Origin: Micromonospora violae
Lineage (GTDB): Bacteria; Actinomycetota; Actinomycetes; Mycobacteriales; Micromonosporaceae
DNA length: 64,000 nucleotides
Reading direction: 5' to 3'
Assembly: GCF_004217135.1 (NCBI RefSeq)
Contig: NZ_SHKK01000001.1
Coordinates: 1,736,001 to 1,800,000, forward strand
This document shows positions 9,182 to 18,991 of the stretch, piece by piece; position 1 is the first letter of the stretch, and every line of letters starts with the position of its first letter. Position numbers and translations under genes: made by a program. The notes beneath the pieces are model-generated. The model was not told the DNA's origin and did not search any database. It worked only from the letters and a program-made list of their open reading frames with translations.

Positions 9182-9347
9182 CCATTACGCTCAGTCGTTC
9201 TCTCCGTCGAAATCGACGCAGCGGGCGGTCACCGCGACGGTGGTCGCTCGGCAAACCCCGGGGGCGCTGTTGCGCCTGATCACGGCACCCCTGATCATTG
9301 CCGGGACGTCTTGTTGACGCGTCGGTAACGACTGGGGGGAAGCCGCC

Positions 9348-10232
9348 GTGGCGGAGATCAATCACTTTGAATACGGGTGGATCACGCCCACGCTGAGTTA
9401 CGCGCTGTCCGTGCTCGGTTCGATCCTCGGTCTGGTCTGCGCCGGGCGCATTCGCACCGCCCGGACACACGGTCAACGGGCGTGGTGGGGTCTGCTGTCG
9501 GCGTGGGCGCTGGGCGGCACCGCCATCTGGGCCATGCACTTCATGGCCATGCTGGGCTTCGCCGTCGAGAACACCCGGATCCGCTACGACGTGCCGCTGA
9601 CCGTGGCCAGCACGGTCATCGCCGTGGTGGCGGTCGGTGTCGGCCTGGCCATCGTGGGCACCGGCCGGCTGAATCCGGTACGACTGATCGCCGGCGGCAT
9701 CTTCACCGGTGTCGGCGTGGCGTCCATGCACTACACCGGAATGGCCGCCATGCGCCTCAACGGCAGTCTCGGCTACGACACCGTCCGGGTGGTGCTCTCG
9801 GTGGTCATCGCCGTGGTGGCGGCCACCGTCGCGCTGTGGCTCGCGATGACCGTCCGGCGGACGTTGGCGATCTTCGTCTCCGCGCTGGTCATGGGGGTCG
9901 CCGTCAACGGGATGCACTTCACCGGCATGAGCGCCCTGTCGGTGCACCGGCACGAGCAGGCGACTGAGGTCAGCGGCGCTTCGGTGAGCACCCTGCTGGT
10001 GCCGATCGTGCTGGCGGTGATCTTCGGGGTGGTCGGTCTGCTCTACGCCCTGCTCGCCGCCCCGACCGACGACGACCGGGCGGCCAGCGCGTACCTGGAC
10101 GGACGGCGACTGTCGGAACCCGCGGCCCCGACGCCCACCGCCGCTCCCGACCCGGTCGGGTTGCGGGCCCGCTCCACCCTCGGCCAGCCGGGCACCCCGT
10201 TCCCGTCCCGCCGGGACTCGTCGCCGCGCTGA
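9348..10232 (+). CDS. MHYT-domain integral membrane sensor
   Basis: The 294-residue protein consists of an MHYT domain of seven predicted transmembrane helices followed by a roughly 60-residue hydrophilic Pro/Ala/Arg-rich tail. Three MHYT-like motifs are visible: AMHFMAML, SMHYTGMAAM and GMHFTGMSAL. MHYT domains are proposed to bind copper and sense gases such as oxygen, CO or NO, usually in front of a signalling output domain. Here no GGDEF, kinase or HTH domain follows, so it is a stand-alone sensor or a partner of an unlinked output protein. The GTG start has a purine-rich stretch (TGGGGGGAAG) about 8 bases upstream. Confidence 0.85.
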   Translation: MAEINHFEYGWITPTLSYALSVLGSILGLVCAGRIRTARTHGQRAWWGLLSAWALGGTAIWAMHFMAMLGFAVENTRIRYDVPLTVASTVIAVVAVGVGLAIVGTGRLNPVRLIAGGIFTGVGVASMHYTGMAAMRLNGSLGYDTVRVVLSVVIAVVAATVALWLAMTVRRTLAIFVSALVMGVAVNGMHFTGMSALSVHRHEQATEVSGASVSTLLVPIVLAVIFGVVGLLYALLAAPTDDDRAASAYLDGRRLSEPAAPTPTAAPDPVGLRARSTLGQPGTPFPSRRDSSPR

Positions 10233-10273
10233 GGCGGTCCGGCCGGCCCAACCTCCGTCGGCGGGACGGCGGA

Positions 10274-11161
10274 TCAGGCCGGCCGTCGACCGGGCCGGCT
10301 GCGGTCGATGATGAGGGTGGCCAGCAGCCCGGGGTGGTCGGTCGCCCCGTGCATGGGCACCAGGGCGCGACAGCACAGCGTGATGTCCGGGGTCGCCGTG
10401 ATGTGTTGCAGCCGGTCGTCGCCGATGCGCTGGTGGCCCGGCGGGGTGCAGGACCGTACGTCGGGGTCGTGACCGGCGCGCAGGTTGAGGTCGCCGCCCA
10501 GCACGGTGGGTCGGGACCCGGCGGTACGGCTGATCGTCGGCAGGATGGTGTCGAGCAGGTGGTCGCACTGGGTGAGCGCGACGCGGTAGCCGGTGGCGGA
10601 CAGGTGCGTGGTGCAGGCGAGCAGGGTGCCGTCGATGTCGACGCAGAGCCAGGCGCGTTCCTCGGGGTCCGCGAGATCCTGGATCGGGTGGGTGCCGGCG
10701 TACACCGTGTGCGGGGTCGTCGGCGTCGGCACGTGGGTCAGCAGCCCGATGCCGAACCGTTGGCCGTTGCGGCAGCGGGTGTCGTCGCCGCTCGGCCGGT
10801 CGCCGGCGGCCTGGAACGCGGCCACGACCCTCCGGCCGGGGTGGATGCCCTGGAACGCGCCGTGCAGGGCGGGCAGGTCGTCCGCGCAGATCTCGTTGAA
10901 GGTGACCAGATCGGGTGCCTCGACGGTGATCACCTCGACGGCCCTGGCCATCGCGCGGCCGGTGTAGCAGCCGGCGCGGCCACTGTTGCAGAGGTTCATC
11001 TGGAGCATCCGCAGGATCGTGGGTTGCGGGGCGTCCCGGGCGGCGATGGGGGTGGCCGGCGGTGCGGCCGGCAGCACGGCGGCGGCGAGGAGGCAGCTCA
11101 CGGCAAGGCTTCGGCGCAGGAACCGGGACGGACGGGCGACCACACGGACTCCGGGGTGCAC
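10274..11161 (-). CDS. secreted endonuclease/exonuclease/phosphatase-family protein
   Basis: The 295-residue protein begins with a basic n-region and hydrophobic h-region (FLRRSLAVSCLLAAAVLPAA) typical of a Sec signal peptide. The mature part has DNase I-fold signatures: LQMNLCNSG with the first Asn, VTFNEICADDLP with the metal-binding Glu, VLGGDLNLRAG with the Asp-x-Asn pair, and the C-terminal TDHPGLLATL with the catalytic Asp-His. Family members are extracellular nucleases, phosphatases or sphingomyelinase-like enzymes; the target is not predictable. The gene is convergent with the MHYT gene. Four Cys in the mature N-terminus suggest disulfides. Confidence 0.83.
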   Translation of the reverse strand: MHPGVRVVARPSRFLRRSLAVSCLLAAAVLPAAPPATPIAARDAPQPTILRMLQMNLCNSGRAGCYTGRAMARAVEVITVEAPDLVTFNEICADDLPALHGAFQGIHPGRRVVAAFQAAGDRPSGDDTRCRNGQRFGIGLLTHVPTPTTPHTVYAGTHPIQDLADPEERAWLCVDIDGTLLACTTHLSATGYRVALTQCDHLLDTILPTISRTAGSRPTVLGGDLNLRAGHDPDVRSCTPPGHQRIGDDRLQHITATPDITLCCRALVPMHGATDHPGLLATLIIDRSRPGRRPA

Positions 11162-11238
11162 GAGGCGACAGTCATCGCCGAGTGCGAGTGATCCTACCGG
11201 CGGCCGGTCGGCGATCGAGGTCCAGAGGAGTGCCCGGG

Positions 11239-11271
11239 CGAGGGGGCACCCGCGCGGCGGGTACCCCCTCG
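11239..11271 (-). terminator. hairpin terminator after the beta-propeller gene
   Basis: A 14-bp stem with one mismatch (CGAGGGGGCACCCG against CGGGTACCCCCTCG) and a five-base loop lies immediately after the stop codon of the leftward gene starting at 12215. Confidence 0.65.
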
Positions 11272-11276
11272 GATGT

Positions 11277-12215
11277 TCAGTGGGCGCGGACCGCGACGGC
11301 GGTGTACGGCGTGGTGGGGGTCGGCGGTGTGGTGAACCGCGCGTTGGGCAGGTAGAGGCGGCCCAACGCCGTGGCGACGGTGGTGGGTACGTCGAAGTTC
11401 GGGTCGGTGATGGTGCTGGTGAGCGTTCCGGCGGTGCCGGCGTGGTTCAGCCGGACCACCGCGATCTGGTTGAGGCGGTTCTGCACGACGTGGAGGGTGC
11501 GGCCGAGCAGGAGCAGCCCGTCGCCGTTGGTGAAGGTGTGCCCCGGCACGTCCACGACTGTGCTCGCGCCGGTTGTCGGATCGACCCGGTACAGCGTGCC
11601 GGTGGTGGACTGGACGACCAACAGCGCCCGACCGTCCGGTGTGGTGGCGATGCCGTTGAGGTTCACGCCGGTGCCGACCTGCTCGTACGCGCCGGTCAGC
11701 GTGATCGTGGTGAAAGCGTCGGCGGGCGGCAGCGCCCCACCGCGACCGAGCGGCAGCCGGTAGAGCACCGGCCGGTTCGAGTCGGTGAAGTACGCGGCGT
11801 CGCGGGTCAGCACGACGTCGTTGACGAACGTCGGGGCGGTGGCGAACTGGTAGCGGGCCAGCACCTCGCCGGTGCGGGTGTCGAGGATCCGAGCGTCGCC
11901 GGCCGTGCCGCCGGAGACGAAGAGCCGGCCACGTGGGTCGACCTTGAGACCGAGTGAGGGGGTGCCGGTGGCCGCGCCGATCGTCGTGCCCCGGCCGGTG
12001 ACCAGGTCGACGCGCTGGATGGCACCGGTGGCCCGGGAACCGAAGTAGGCGTACCGGCCGGCGGTGGCGATGCCCTCGGGCTGGAATCCGTCGGGGAGGG
12101 CGAGGACGGCCGGTGGACGCCCCGCGGGGTGCGCCTGTGCCGGCGCGACGGCGACGGTGGTCAGCATGGCGGCGGTCAACGCGCAGCCGAGCGTGATGCG
12201 CAAGGGGCGGTTCAC
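11277..12215 (-). CDS. secreted beta-propeller protein (SMP-30/superoxide-like lactonase fold)
   Basis: The 312-residue protein has a clear signal peptide (ITLGCALTAAMLTTVAVAPAQA) and a mature region of about six blade-like repeats, each with short beta-strand phrases such as GRLFVSGGTAGDARILDTRTG and TGTLYRVDPTTGASTVVDVP. The fold matches the SMP-30/gluconolaconase/LRE-like six-bladed propellers that act as lactonases or as unassigned extracellular proteins. I do not see a complete metal-binding set and cannot assign a reaction. It starts at a GTG with the signal peptide directly after it. The hydrolase gene 60 bases downstream is read in the same direction but is separated by a terminator. 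Confidence 0.75.
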   Translation of the reverse strand: MNRPLRITLGCALTAAMLTTVAVAPAQAHPAGRPPAVLALPDGFQPEGIATAGRYAYFGSRATGAIQRVDLVTGRGTTIGAATGTPSLGLKVDPRGRLFVSGGTAGDARILDTRTGEVLARYQFATAPTFVNDVVLTRDAAYFTDSNRPVLYRLPLGRGGALPPADAFTTITLTGAYEQVGTGVNLNGIATTPDGRALLVVQSTTGTLYRVDPTTGASTVVDVPGHTFTNGDGLLLLGRTLHVVQNRLNQIAVVRLNHAGTAGTLTSTITDPNFDVPTTVATALGRLYLPNARFTTPPTPTTPYTAVAVRAH

Positions 12216-12320
12216 TGTGCTCCTTCCGGGCGGAAAGCGGCACGAGCCGACACGTCCGCCACGTTCACTGGGGCCAGGACCCTGCCCACTGTACGACCGC
12301 TGCCGGGGGAGCGCCCGGCG

Positions 12321-12355
12321 TCACCGGCGCGGCCTTCGGGTGACCGCGCCGGTGA
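12321..12355 (-). terminator. hairpin terminator after the GH127 gene
   Basis: A perfect 12-bp stem (TCACCGGCGCGG against CCGCGCCGGTGA) with an 11-base loop lies 21 bases after the stop of the leftward GH127 gene. Confidence 0.7.
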
Positions 12356-12376
12356 GCCCGTGGTGCGGGGCGGATG

Positions 12377-14710
12377 TCAGGCGTTGCGGACCAGCCTCCA
12401 CCGGTTGTCCGCGCTGCCGTTGTCCGAGTCCTGGACGGCCTGCGCTCCCCAGGCGGTCGAGCCGTTCAGGATTCCGAGCAGTTTGTTGCTGTTGCCGTTG
12501 CGGATCTTGTAGGTGCCGTCGCCGTTGTCGACCAGGATCCACCGGTGGTCGGCGGTGCCGTTGTCGGCCCACTGCAGGACCCGGGCGTTGTCCGCGGTGG
12601 ACATGTTCTCGACGCCCAGGACCTTGCCGCTGTGGACGTTGCGGAAGCGGACCGCGTTTCCGTCGGTCACCATCACCCAGTTGTGGTCGGCGGTGCCGGT
12701 GTCACCCCACTGCAGGGCGAGGCCCCCGTCGGCGGTGGACATGTTCTGGATCCCGAGGACCAGGCCGGTGCCGACGTTGACCAGGCGGTAGCTGCCGCCG
12801 GTGTTGCCGCCTCCGCTGGTGTTCCAGTAGACCGTGTAGTTGTAGCCGTGGGCGTCGTAGAAGGGTGCGAGGTTCACCGTGGACCCGTTGGCGCTGGCGG
12901 TGAACGCGAGCGAACTGGTGCTGGTTCGCGTGATCGAGGAGACGGTGAGTGACGGCAGGGCGCTCAACGCGGTGTTGCCGTAGTTGCCGGCCAGCACCGT
13001 CGGGCCGTACGTGGCGGCGGCGACCGAGGGGTTGTCGTTGGCGGCCCGCATGGCAACCTGCATCGGCAGCCGCACCGTGATGGTGTCCCCGGCGGCCCAG
13101 GTGCGGGTGACCGTGGCGTAGCTGCCAGGTGTGGTGGCGACGTTCTGCACCGTGCCGTTGACGGCGATCGTCGCGCCGTTGGTCCAGGACGGGATGCGCA
13201 CCCGGATGCTCCACGAGCCGCTCATCGACCCGGACAGGGTCAGGGTGCTGGTGTCGCTGACCGGGTAGCTGGTGCTCTGGGTGACCGTGATGCCGCGCTG
13301 TGTCCAGTTCAGCACCGACGGCGTGAACAGGTTCACGCTCAGTGTCGTGCCGTTGTAGAAGTAGATGGAGTCCATCAACCTCGTGTTGATCTCCAGGCCG
13401 GTGCCCTGGCAGCACCAGAACGAGTTGTAGTCGGTGCTCCACGTGCCGCCGCCCCACGCTGGGCCCACACCACGACGTCCGCCCGGCCGCAGCGGGGTGA
13501 AGTAGGTGATGTGGCCGTGGCTGTCGGCCGGGTTCTGCCCGCCGATCAGGTGGTTGATCAGGGCGCGCTCGTAGAAGTCGAAGTAGTCGGTCCGGTTCGG
13601 GTCGAGCAGCCACAGCTCGCGGGTCAACTTGAGCATGTTGTACGTGTTGCACTGCTCGCAGGTGTCGTTGCTGAGGTACCCGGCGATCGCGTTCGGTGCC
13701 CGGAAGTGCTCCGCCTGGCTGTTGCCGCCGATGGCGTAGGAGTGCGCCCCGACGGTGATGTTCCACGCGTTGCTGGCGATGTCCCGGTAGCGCGTGGTCC
13801 CGGTTGCCTTGTACTCCCGGGCCGCGCCGATCCACTTGGGCACCTGGGTGTTGGCGTGCAGCCCGTTGAGTTGGTCCTGGTTGGCGGCGAGCGGGTTGAA
13901 CACGGCGGCGTGGTCGAACCGTTGGGCTGTGGTGAGCCACCGCGAGTCGCCGGTCTGCTGGTAGATGTCGGTGAGCACGTCGTTCATGCCACCGAACTCG
14001 GTGCCCAGCATCGACTGCATCTGGCTGGAGCTCAGGCGGCTGGTCCGGTTGTCGACCCAGCCGGCGAGGGATAGCAACACCGTACGGGCCTGGGTGTTGC
14101 CGGTGTAGCGCCAGACGTCGAGCAGCCCGGCGAGGGTCTTGTGGATGCAGTAGTAGGGCACGTTGCCGTTGGACAGCGTCCGTGCCTCGAGCGCGTTGAA
14201 GTCGGACTCCGGGAAACCGGAGAGGTAACCCGCGCCGAAGCCGGCGGCTCCGTTGTTGGCCTGGCACTTGGCCAACTCGGCCACCATGTAGTTGGCCTTG
14301 TCCCGGCAGGTGGTGTCGCCCAGCACCGCGTACGCGTACGCCCAGGCGGTCAGGAAGTGCCCCTGCATGTGGGTTCGGAACGGGAAGTTCGGCGCGTCCC
14401 AGCCGCCGTTGGTGGCGGCACCGTTGGTGGACAGCCGGTGGTTGGCGCGGAAGTTGTAGAGCATCCGGTCGACGTCGACGAACCGCAGGTAGTTGAGTGT
14501 CCGGGTCTGGTTGTCCATCCAACGCCCGGCGTTGAGGCGTACCTGACCGGGGTCGAACGGGTAGGCCGAGACGCCGATGTCGGACCGGGCTGGCGGCACG
14601 ATGGCGGCGGACGCGCTCCCGGGGGAGACGGCGGCGCCGGTCGCGGAGAGCACCACGGTGGCTCCGGCGGCCTGGAGCAGGTGGCGGCGGCTGAGGGGCG
14701 GGGGTGGCAT
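12377..14710 (-). CDS. secreted GH127-type beta-L-arabinofuranosidase with ricin-type lectin domain
   Basis: The 777-residue enzyme starts with a twin-arginine signal (SRRHLLQAAG followed by a hydrophobic stretch), matching the ATG at 14710 that has an AGGTT-type site before it. Residues of about 45-610 are a GH127 (formerly DUF1680) alpha/alpha barrel plus beta domains. The zinc-cysteine catalytic centre known from HypBA1 is visible as a CEQC segment near residue 351 and the Cys-Cys pair of FWCCQGTG near residue 433. The last 150 residues form a beta-trefoil lectin (CBM13/RICIN type) of three repeats, each ending in a variant of the QxW motif such as ADHNWVMV and ADHRWILV. It would release beta-L-arabinofuranose from plant glycoproteins or arabinans. 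It is divergent to the GH43 gene and shares an operator-rich spacer with it. Confidence 0.9.
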   Translation of the reverse strand: MPPPPLSRRHLLQAAGATVVLSATGAAVSPGSASAAIVPPARSDIGVSAYPFDPGQVRLNAGRWMDNQTRTLNYLRFVDVDRMLYNFRANHRLSTNGAATNGGWDAPNFPFRTHMQGHFLTAWAYAYAVLGDTTCRDKANYMVAELAKCQANNGAAGFGAGYLSGFPESDFNALEARTLSNGNVPYYCIHKTLAGLLDVWRYTGNTQARTVLLSLAGWVDNRTSRLSSSQMQSMLGTEFGGMNDVLTDIYQQTGDSRWLTTAQRFDHAAVFNPLAANQDQLNGLHANTQVPKWIGAAREYKATGTTRYRDIASNAWNITVGAHSYAIGGNSQAEHFRAPNAIAGYLSNDTCEQCNTYNMLKLTRELWLLDPNRTDYFDFYERALINHLIGGQNPADSHGHITYFTPLRPGGRRGVGPAWGGGTWSTDYNSFWCCQGTGLEINTRLMDSIYFYNGTTLSVNLFTPSVLNWTQRGITVTQSTSYPVSDTSTLTLSGSMSGSWSIRVRIPSWTNGATIAVNGTVQNVATTPGSYATVTRTWAAGDTITVRLPMQVAMRAANDNPSVAAATYGPTVLAGNYGNTALSALPSLTVSSITRTSTSSLAFTASANGSTVNLAPFYDAHGYNYTVYWNTSGGGNTGGSYRLVNVGTGLVLGIQNMSTADGGLALQWGDTGTADHNWVMVTDGNAVRFRNVHSGKVLGVENMSTADNARVLQWADNGTADHRWILVDNGDGTYKIRNGNSNKLLGILNGSTAWGAQAVQDSDNGSADNRWRLVRNA

Positions 14711-14854
14711 GGGGAACCTCCAGGGGGCCGGGTACGTCGGGGGCCGCCGTCGATGCGGCGGGTGGTCGGCGGCGAACGGCCGACGACGGGTGCGGTGTGG
14801 ATGGTGGGACGGTCGCCGTGGACGCCGGGTGCCCAACCCTGGCGCTTATCGCGA

Positions 14855-14866
14855 CACATCGATGTG
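14855..14866. promoter_or_regulatory. palindrome CACATCGATGTG upstream of GH127
   Basis: A perfect 12-bp palindrome lies 145 bases before the GH127 start and overlaps by four bases the operator-like site that follows. It could be a second regulator site or part of one composite operator. Confidence 0.45.
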
Positions 14867-14876
14867 ATCGCTAACA
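14863..14876 (-). promoter_or_regulatory. LacI-type operator-like site, GH127 side
   Basis: Read on the minus strand the 14-mer is TGTTAGCGATCACA. It matches the two other 14-mers found upstream of GH43 (15210) and GH10 (17302) under the pattern TGTTANCGNTMACA with a central CG, the form of LacI/GalR-family operators. Confidence 0.55.
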
Positions 14877-15209
14877 TAGTTGGTCGTTAACACGCTCGCA
14901 ACCCCCAGGGGTGCCGGTCTGACCCCATTCCGCCGCGCTTCTCCACCGGGGTGGCGGATCCGGGGCGACAGACGTCCGAGAAGGACACTCGCCGGGCCTG
15001 CGATCCGCAAAATGTCACTGTGTGTGACGGATGGCGGTGGGTGACGAGGTCCTGCGGGCCCGTTGACGCCCGACCTGCCGCTCAGTACGGTGCATCGTAA
15101 ATCTTGGATGTCAGCGTCGATACATCAATGCTGCGATGTGGTTACGACGGTCATCCCGCACCTCATAAAAATCCAGGTCAATTGAGGGAGGGGGGAACTC
15201 GGGAAGATC

Positions 15210-15223
15210 TGTTAACGCTAACA
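15210..15223 (+). promoter_or_regulatory. LacI-type operator-like site upstream of GH43
   Basis: TGTTAACGCTAACA is palindromic except for one pair and lies about 120 bases before the GH43 start. It is the most symmetric of the three sites in this hydrolase island. Confidence 0.6.
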
Positions 15224-15341
15224 CGACCATCGGTCGTGCTGCTCGGCGTGCGAACGGCACACCCCGTTCGAGCGGCGACCAGGACAGCGGTGGCTCGCCC
15301 CGTCAGACATCGCGCACGGCGCACTCTCAGTGGGAGCAATC

Positions 15342-17186
15342 GTGACAGTGAAAGATCGAACCACACCCCGGGCCACCGGCCGGGCCAGGCGCGCCATCGC
15401 CTGGCTGGCGAGCGTGGCCTGCGTCCTCGCCCTGGTCCCGGGCACGGCCAAGGCCGACAACCCCATCGTCCAGCACATCTACACCGCCGATCCGGCACCG
15501 TTGGTGCACAACGGGCGGGTGTACCTCTACACCGGGCACGACGAGGACGGTTCCACCTATTTCACCATGCGTGACTGGCGGGTGTTCTCGTCCGCCGACA
15601 TGGTGAACTGGACCGATCACGGTTCACCGATGAGCCTGGCGACGTTCTCGTGGGCGGACGCCAACGCGTGGGCCGGGCAGGTCATCGCGCGAAACGGGAA
15701 GTTCTACTGGTACGTGCCGGTGCGCCAGCGCTCCAACGGACAGATGGTCATCGGCGTCGGTGTGGCGGACAGCCCGACCGGGCCGTTCCGCGACGCGCTC
15801 GGTCGACCACTGGTCGGCAACAACGAGATCGATCCGTCCGTCTTCATCGACGACGACGGGCAGGCGTACCTGTACTGGGGTAACCCGGGTCTGTGGTACG
15901 TGAAGCTGAACCAGGACATGATTTCGTACTCCGGCAGCGCGACGCGCATCCCGCTCACGACGGCGGGGTTCGGTACCCGAAACGGCAACGCGAGTCGGCC
16001 GACCCTCTATGAGGAGGGGCCGTGGGTGTTCAAGCGCAACGGGTTGTACTACAACGTCTTCGCGGCGGAGTGCTGCTCGGAGTTCATCGCGTACTCCACG
16101 GCGACGGGCCCGACGGGGCCGTGGACGTACCGGGGAACGATCATGCCGCGGCAGGGCGCCAGCTTCACCAATCACGCTGGCGTCATCGACTTCCAGGGTG
16201 GCTCGTACTTCTTCTACCACAACGGGGCGTTGCCCGGTGGTAGTGGTTACACCCGTTCGGTCGCGGTGGAGAAGTTCAGCTACAACAGCAACGGCACGAT
16301 TCCGACGATGAACATGACCACCACGGGTGCGCCGCAGGTGGGCACGCTGAATCCGTACGTGCGGCAGGAGGCCGAGACCATCGCGTGGGGCTCGGGCATC
16401 GAGACCGAGGCGTCCAGCGAGGGCGGCATGAACGTCGGTTGGATCGAGAACGGCGACTACATCAAGGTCAAGGGCGTCGCGTTCGGCGCGGGCGCCACCT
16501 CGTTCAGCGCCCGGGTCGCGTCGGCCACCAGCGGCGGCCGGATCGAGGTACGCCTCGACAGCGCCAGCGGTCCGACCGTGGGCACCTGCACGGTGGGTGG
16601 CACCGGCGGTTGGCAGACCTGGACCACCACCACCTGCGCGGTGAGCGGTGCGACCGGCACGCACGACCTCTACCTGCGCTTCGCCGGCGGTAGCGGCAAC
16701 CTGTTCAACGTCAACTGGTGGCAGTTCAGCGGCACCGGTGGCAGCGGCAACCTGCTCACCAACGGCGACGTGGAGAACGGCACGACGGGCTGGGGTGTGC
16801 ACGGCAGCGGAACGCTCGCCCGCACCACCACCGTCGCGCACGGCGGCAGCGGATCGCTGTCGATCACCGGCCGGACCAGCGCGTGGAACGGCCCCAGCCA
16901 GGACGTCACCGCGAAGCTCACCAACGGCAGGAGCTACACCACCAACGTCTGGGTACGCGCACAGAGCGGCACCCCGTCGGCGAAGGCGACGCTGTCGCTG
17001 ACCGCGAACGGCACGACGAACTACCTCCAGCTGACCCCTGCGGTGGGGGTGAACGTCAACGGCTGGACCCTGCTCACCGGCACGACATCCGTGTCGTGGA
17101 GCGGCACGCTGTCCGGTGCCGCCTTCTACGTGGAGACGGCGGAGGGCACCGACAGCCTCCTCGTCGACGACGTCTCGTTCCAGTGA
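15342..17186 (+). CDS. secreted GH43 arabinosidase/xylosidase with CBM6 and a CBM4/9-type domain
   Basis: The 614-residue enzyme has a signal peptide (AIAWLASVACVLALVPGTAKA) and a five-bladed GH43 domain. The three acidic catalytic residues are visible: Asp50 in YTADPAPLV as general base, Asp164 in NEIDPSVF as pKa modulator and Glu225 in YEEGPWVF as general acid. A CBM6 module (about 335-465, starting YVRQEAETIAWG and ending VNWWQFSG) and a C-terminal jelly-roll of the CBM4/9/22 type (about 472-614) follow. Substrate is likely arabinoxylan or arabinan. The GTG at 15342 is preferred over the ATG four codons upstream because GGGAGC lies five bases before it. It sits between GH127 and GH10 genes with shared operator motifs. 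Confidence 0.88.
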   Translation: MTVKDRTTPRATGRARRAIAWLASVACVLALVPGTAKADNPIVQHIYTADPAPLVHNGRVYLYTGHDEDGSTYFTMRDWRVFSSADMVNWTDHGSPMSLATFSWADANAWAGQVIARNGKFYWYVPVRQRSNGQMVIGVGVADSPTGPFRDALGRPLVGNNEIDPSVFIDDDGQAYLYWGNPGLWYVKLNQDMISYSGSATRIPLTTAGFGTRNGNASRPTLYEEGPWVFKRNGLYYNVFAAECCSEFIAYSTATGPTGPWTYRGTIMPRQGASFTNHAGVIDFQGGSYFFYHNGALPGGSGYTRSVAVEKFSYNSNGTIPTMNMTTTGAPQVGTLNPYVRQEAETIAWGSGIETEASSEGGMNVGWIENGDYIKVKGVAFGAGATSFSARVASATSGGRIEVRLDSASGPTVGTCTVGGTGGWQTWTTTTCAVSGATGTHDLYLRFAGGSGNLFNVNWWQFSGTGGSGNLLTNGDVENGTTGWGVHGSGTLARTTTVAHGGSGSLSITGRTSAWNGPSQDVTAKLTNGRSYTTNVWVRAQSGTPSAKATLSLTANGTTNYLQLTPAVGVNVNGWTLLTGTTSVSWSGTLSGAAFYVETAEGTDSLLVDDVSFQ

Positions 17187-17191
17187 CGGGT

Positions 17192-17225
17192 GCTGTCGGG
17201 GCCGTCCGCGTACGGCCCCGACAGC
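17192..17225 (+). terminator. hairpin terminator after GH43
   Basis: A perfect 14-bp stem (GCTGTCGGGGCCGT against ACGGCCCCGACAGC) with a six-base loop begins five bases after the GH43 stop codon. Confidence 0.8.
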
Positions 17226-17301
17226 CCGGTGGTGCGCGCGCACCGGCGCGACCGGACCGACCCGGGTTCGACACCGACTGGTGACGACTTGACGAACGGC
17301 A

Positions 17302-17315
17302 TGTTATCGCTCACA
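17302..17315 (+). promoter_or_regulatory. LacI-type operator-like site upstream of GH10
   Basis: TGTTATCGCTCACA lies 214 bases before the xylanase start in the 342-base spacer after GH43. It shares 11 of 14 positions with the GH43 site and 12 of 14 with the minus-strand reading of the GH127 site. Nothing else was recognised in this spacer. Confidence 0.5.
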
Positions 17316-17327
17316 GTCGATGGTTGA

Positions 17328-18899
<1,572 letters not shown>

Positions 18900-18920
18900 C
18901 AACGACCGACTGAGCGCACA

Positions 18921-18968
18921 CGTCGGCCGGTGTGCGGGACCGATCCCGGTCCCGCACACCGGCCGACG
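18921..18968. terminator. bidirectional terminator between GH10 and GH81
   Basis: A perfect 22-bp stem with a four-base loop (centre at 18943-18946) lies between the two convergent stop codons. Its symmetry suits termination in both directions. Confidence 0.85.
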
Positions 18969-18991
18969 CCGTGTCGTGACGAGCGGATCGA

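Larger units (their letters stand above)
14711..15341. other. 631-bp divergent regulatory region between GH127 and GH43
   Basis: No gene is supported here. The left third is GC-rich leader of the GH127 transcript. The centre (14845-14895) and right part (15090-15225) are distinctly AT-richer and contain inverted repeats and operator-like sites listed separately, as well as a GATGT/ACATC pair (15108-15126). This is where both promoters must lie; no single -35/-10 pair stands out enough to name. Confidence 0.7.

Noticed and set aside
15624-17243. 539-codon frame antisense to the GH43 gene
   Set aside because: No start context, no domain; opposite a complete glycoside hydrolase.
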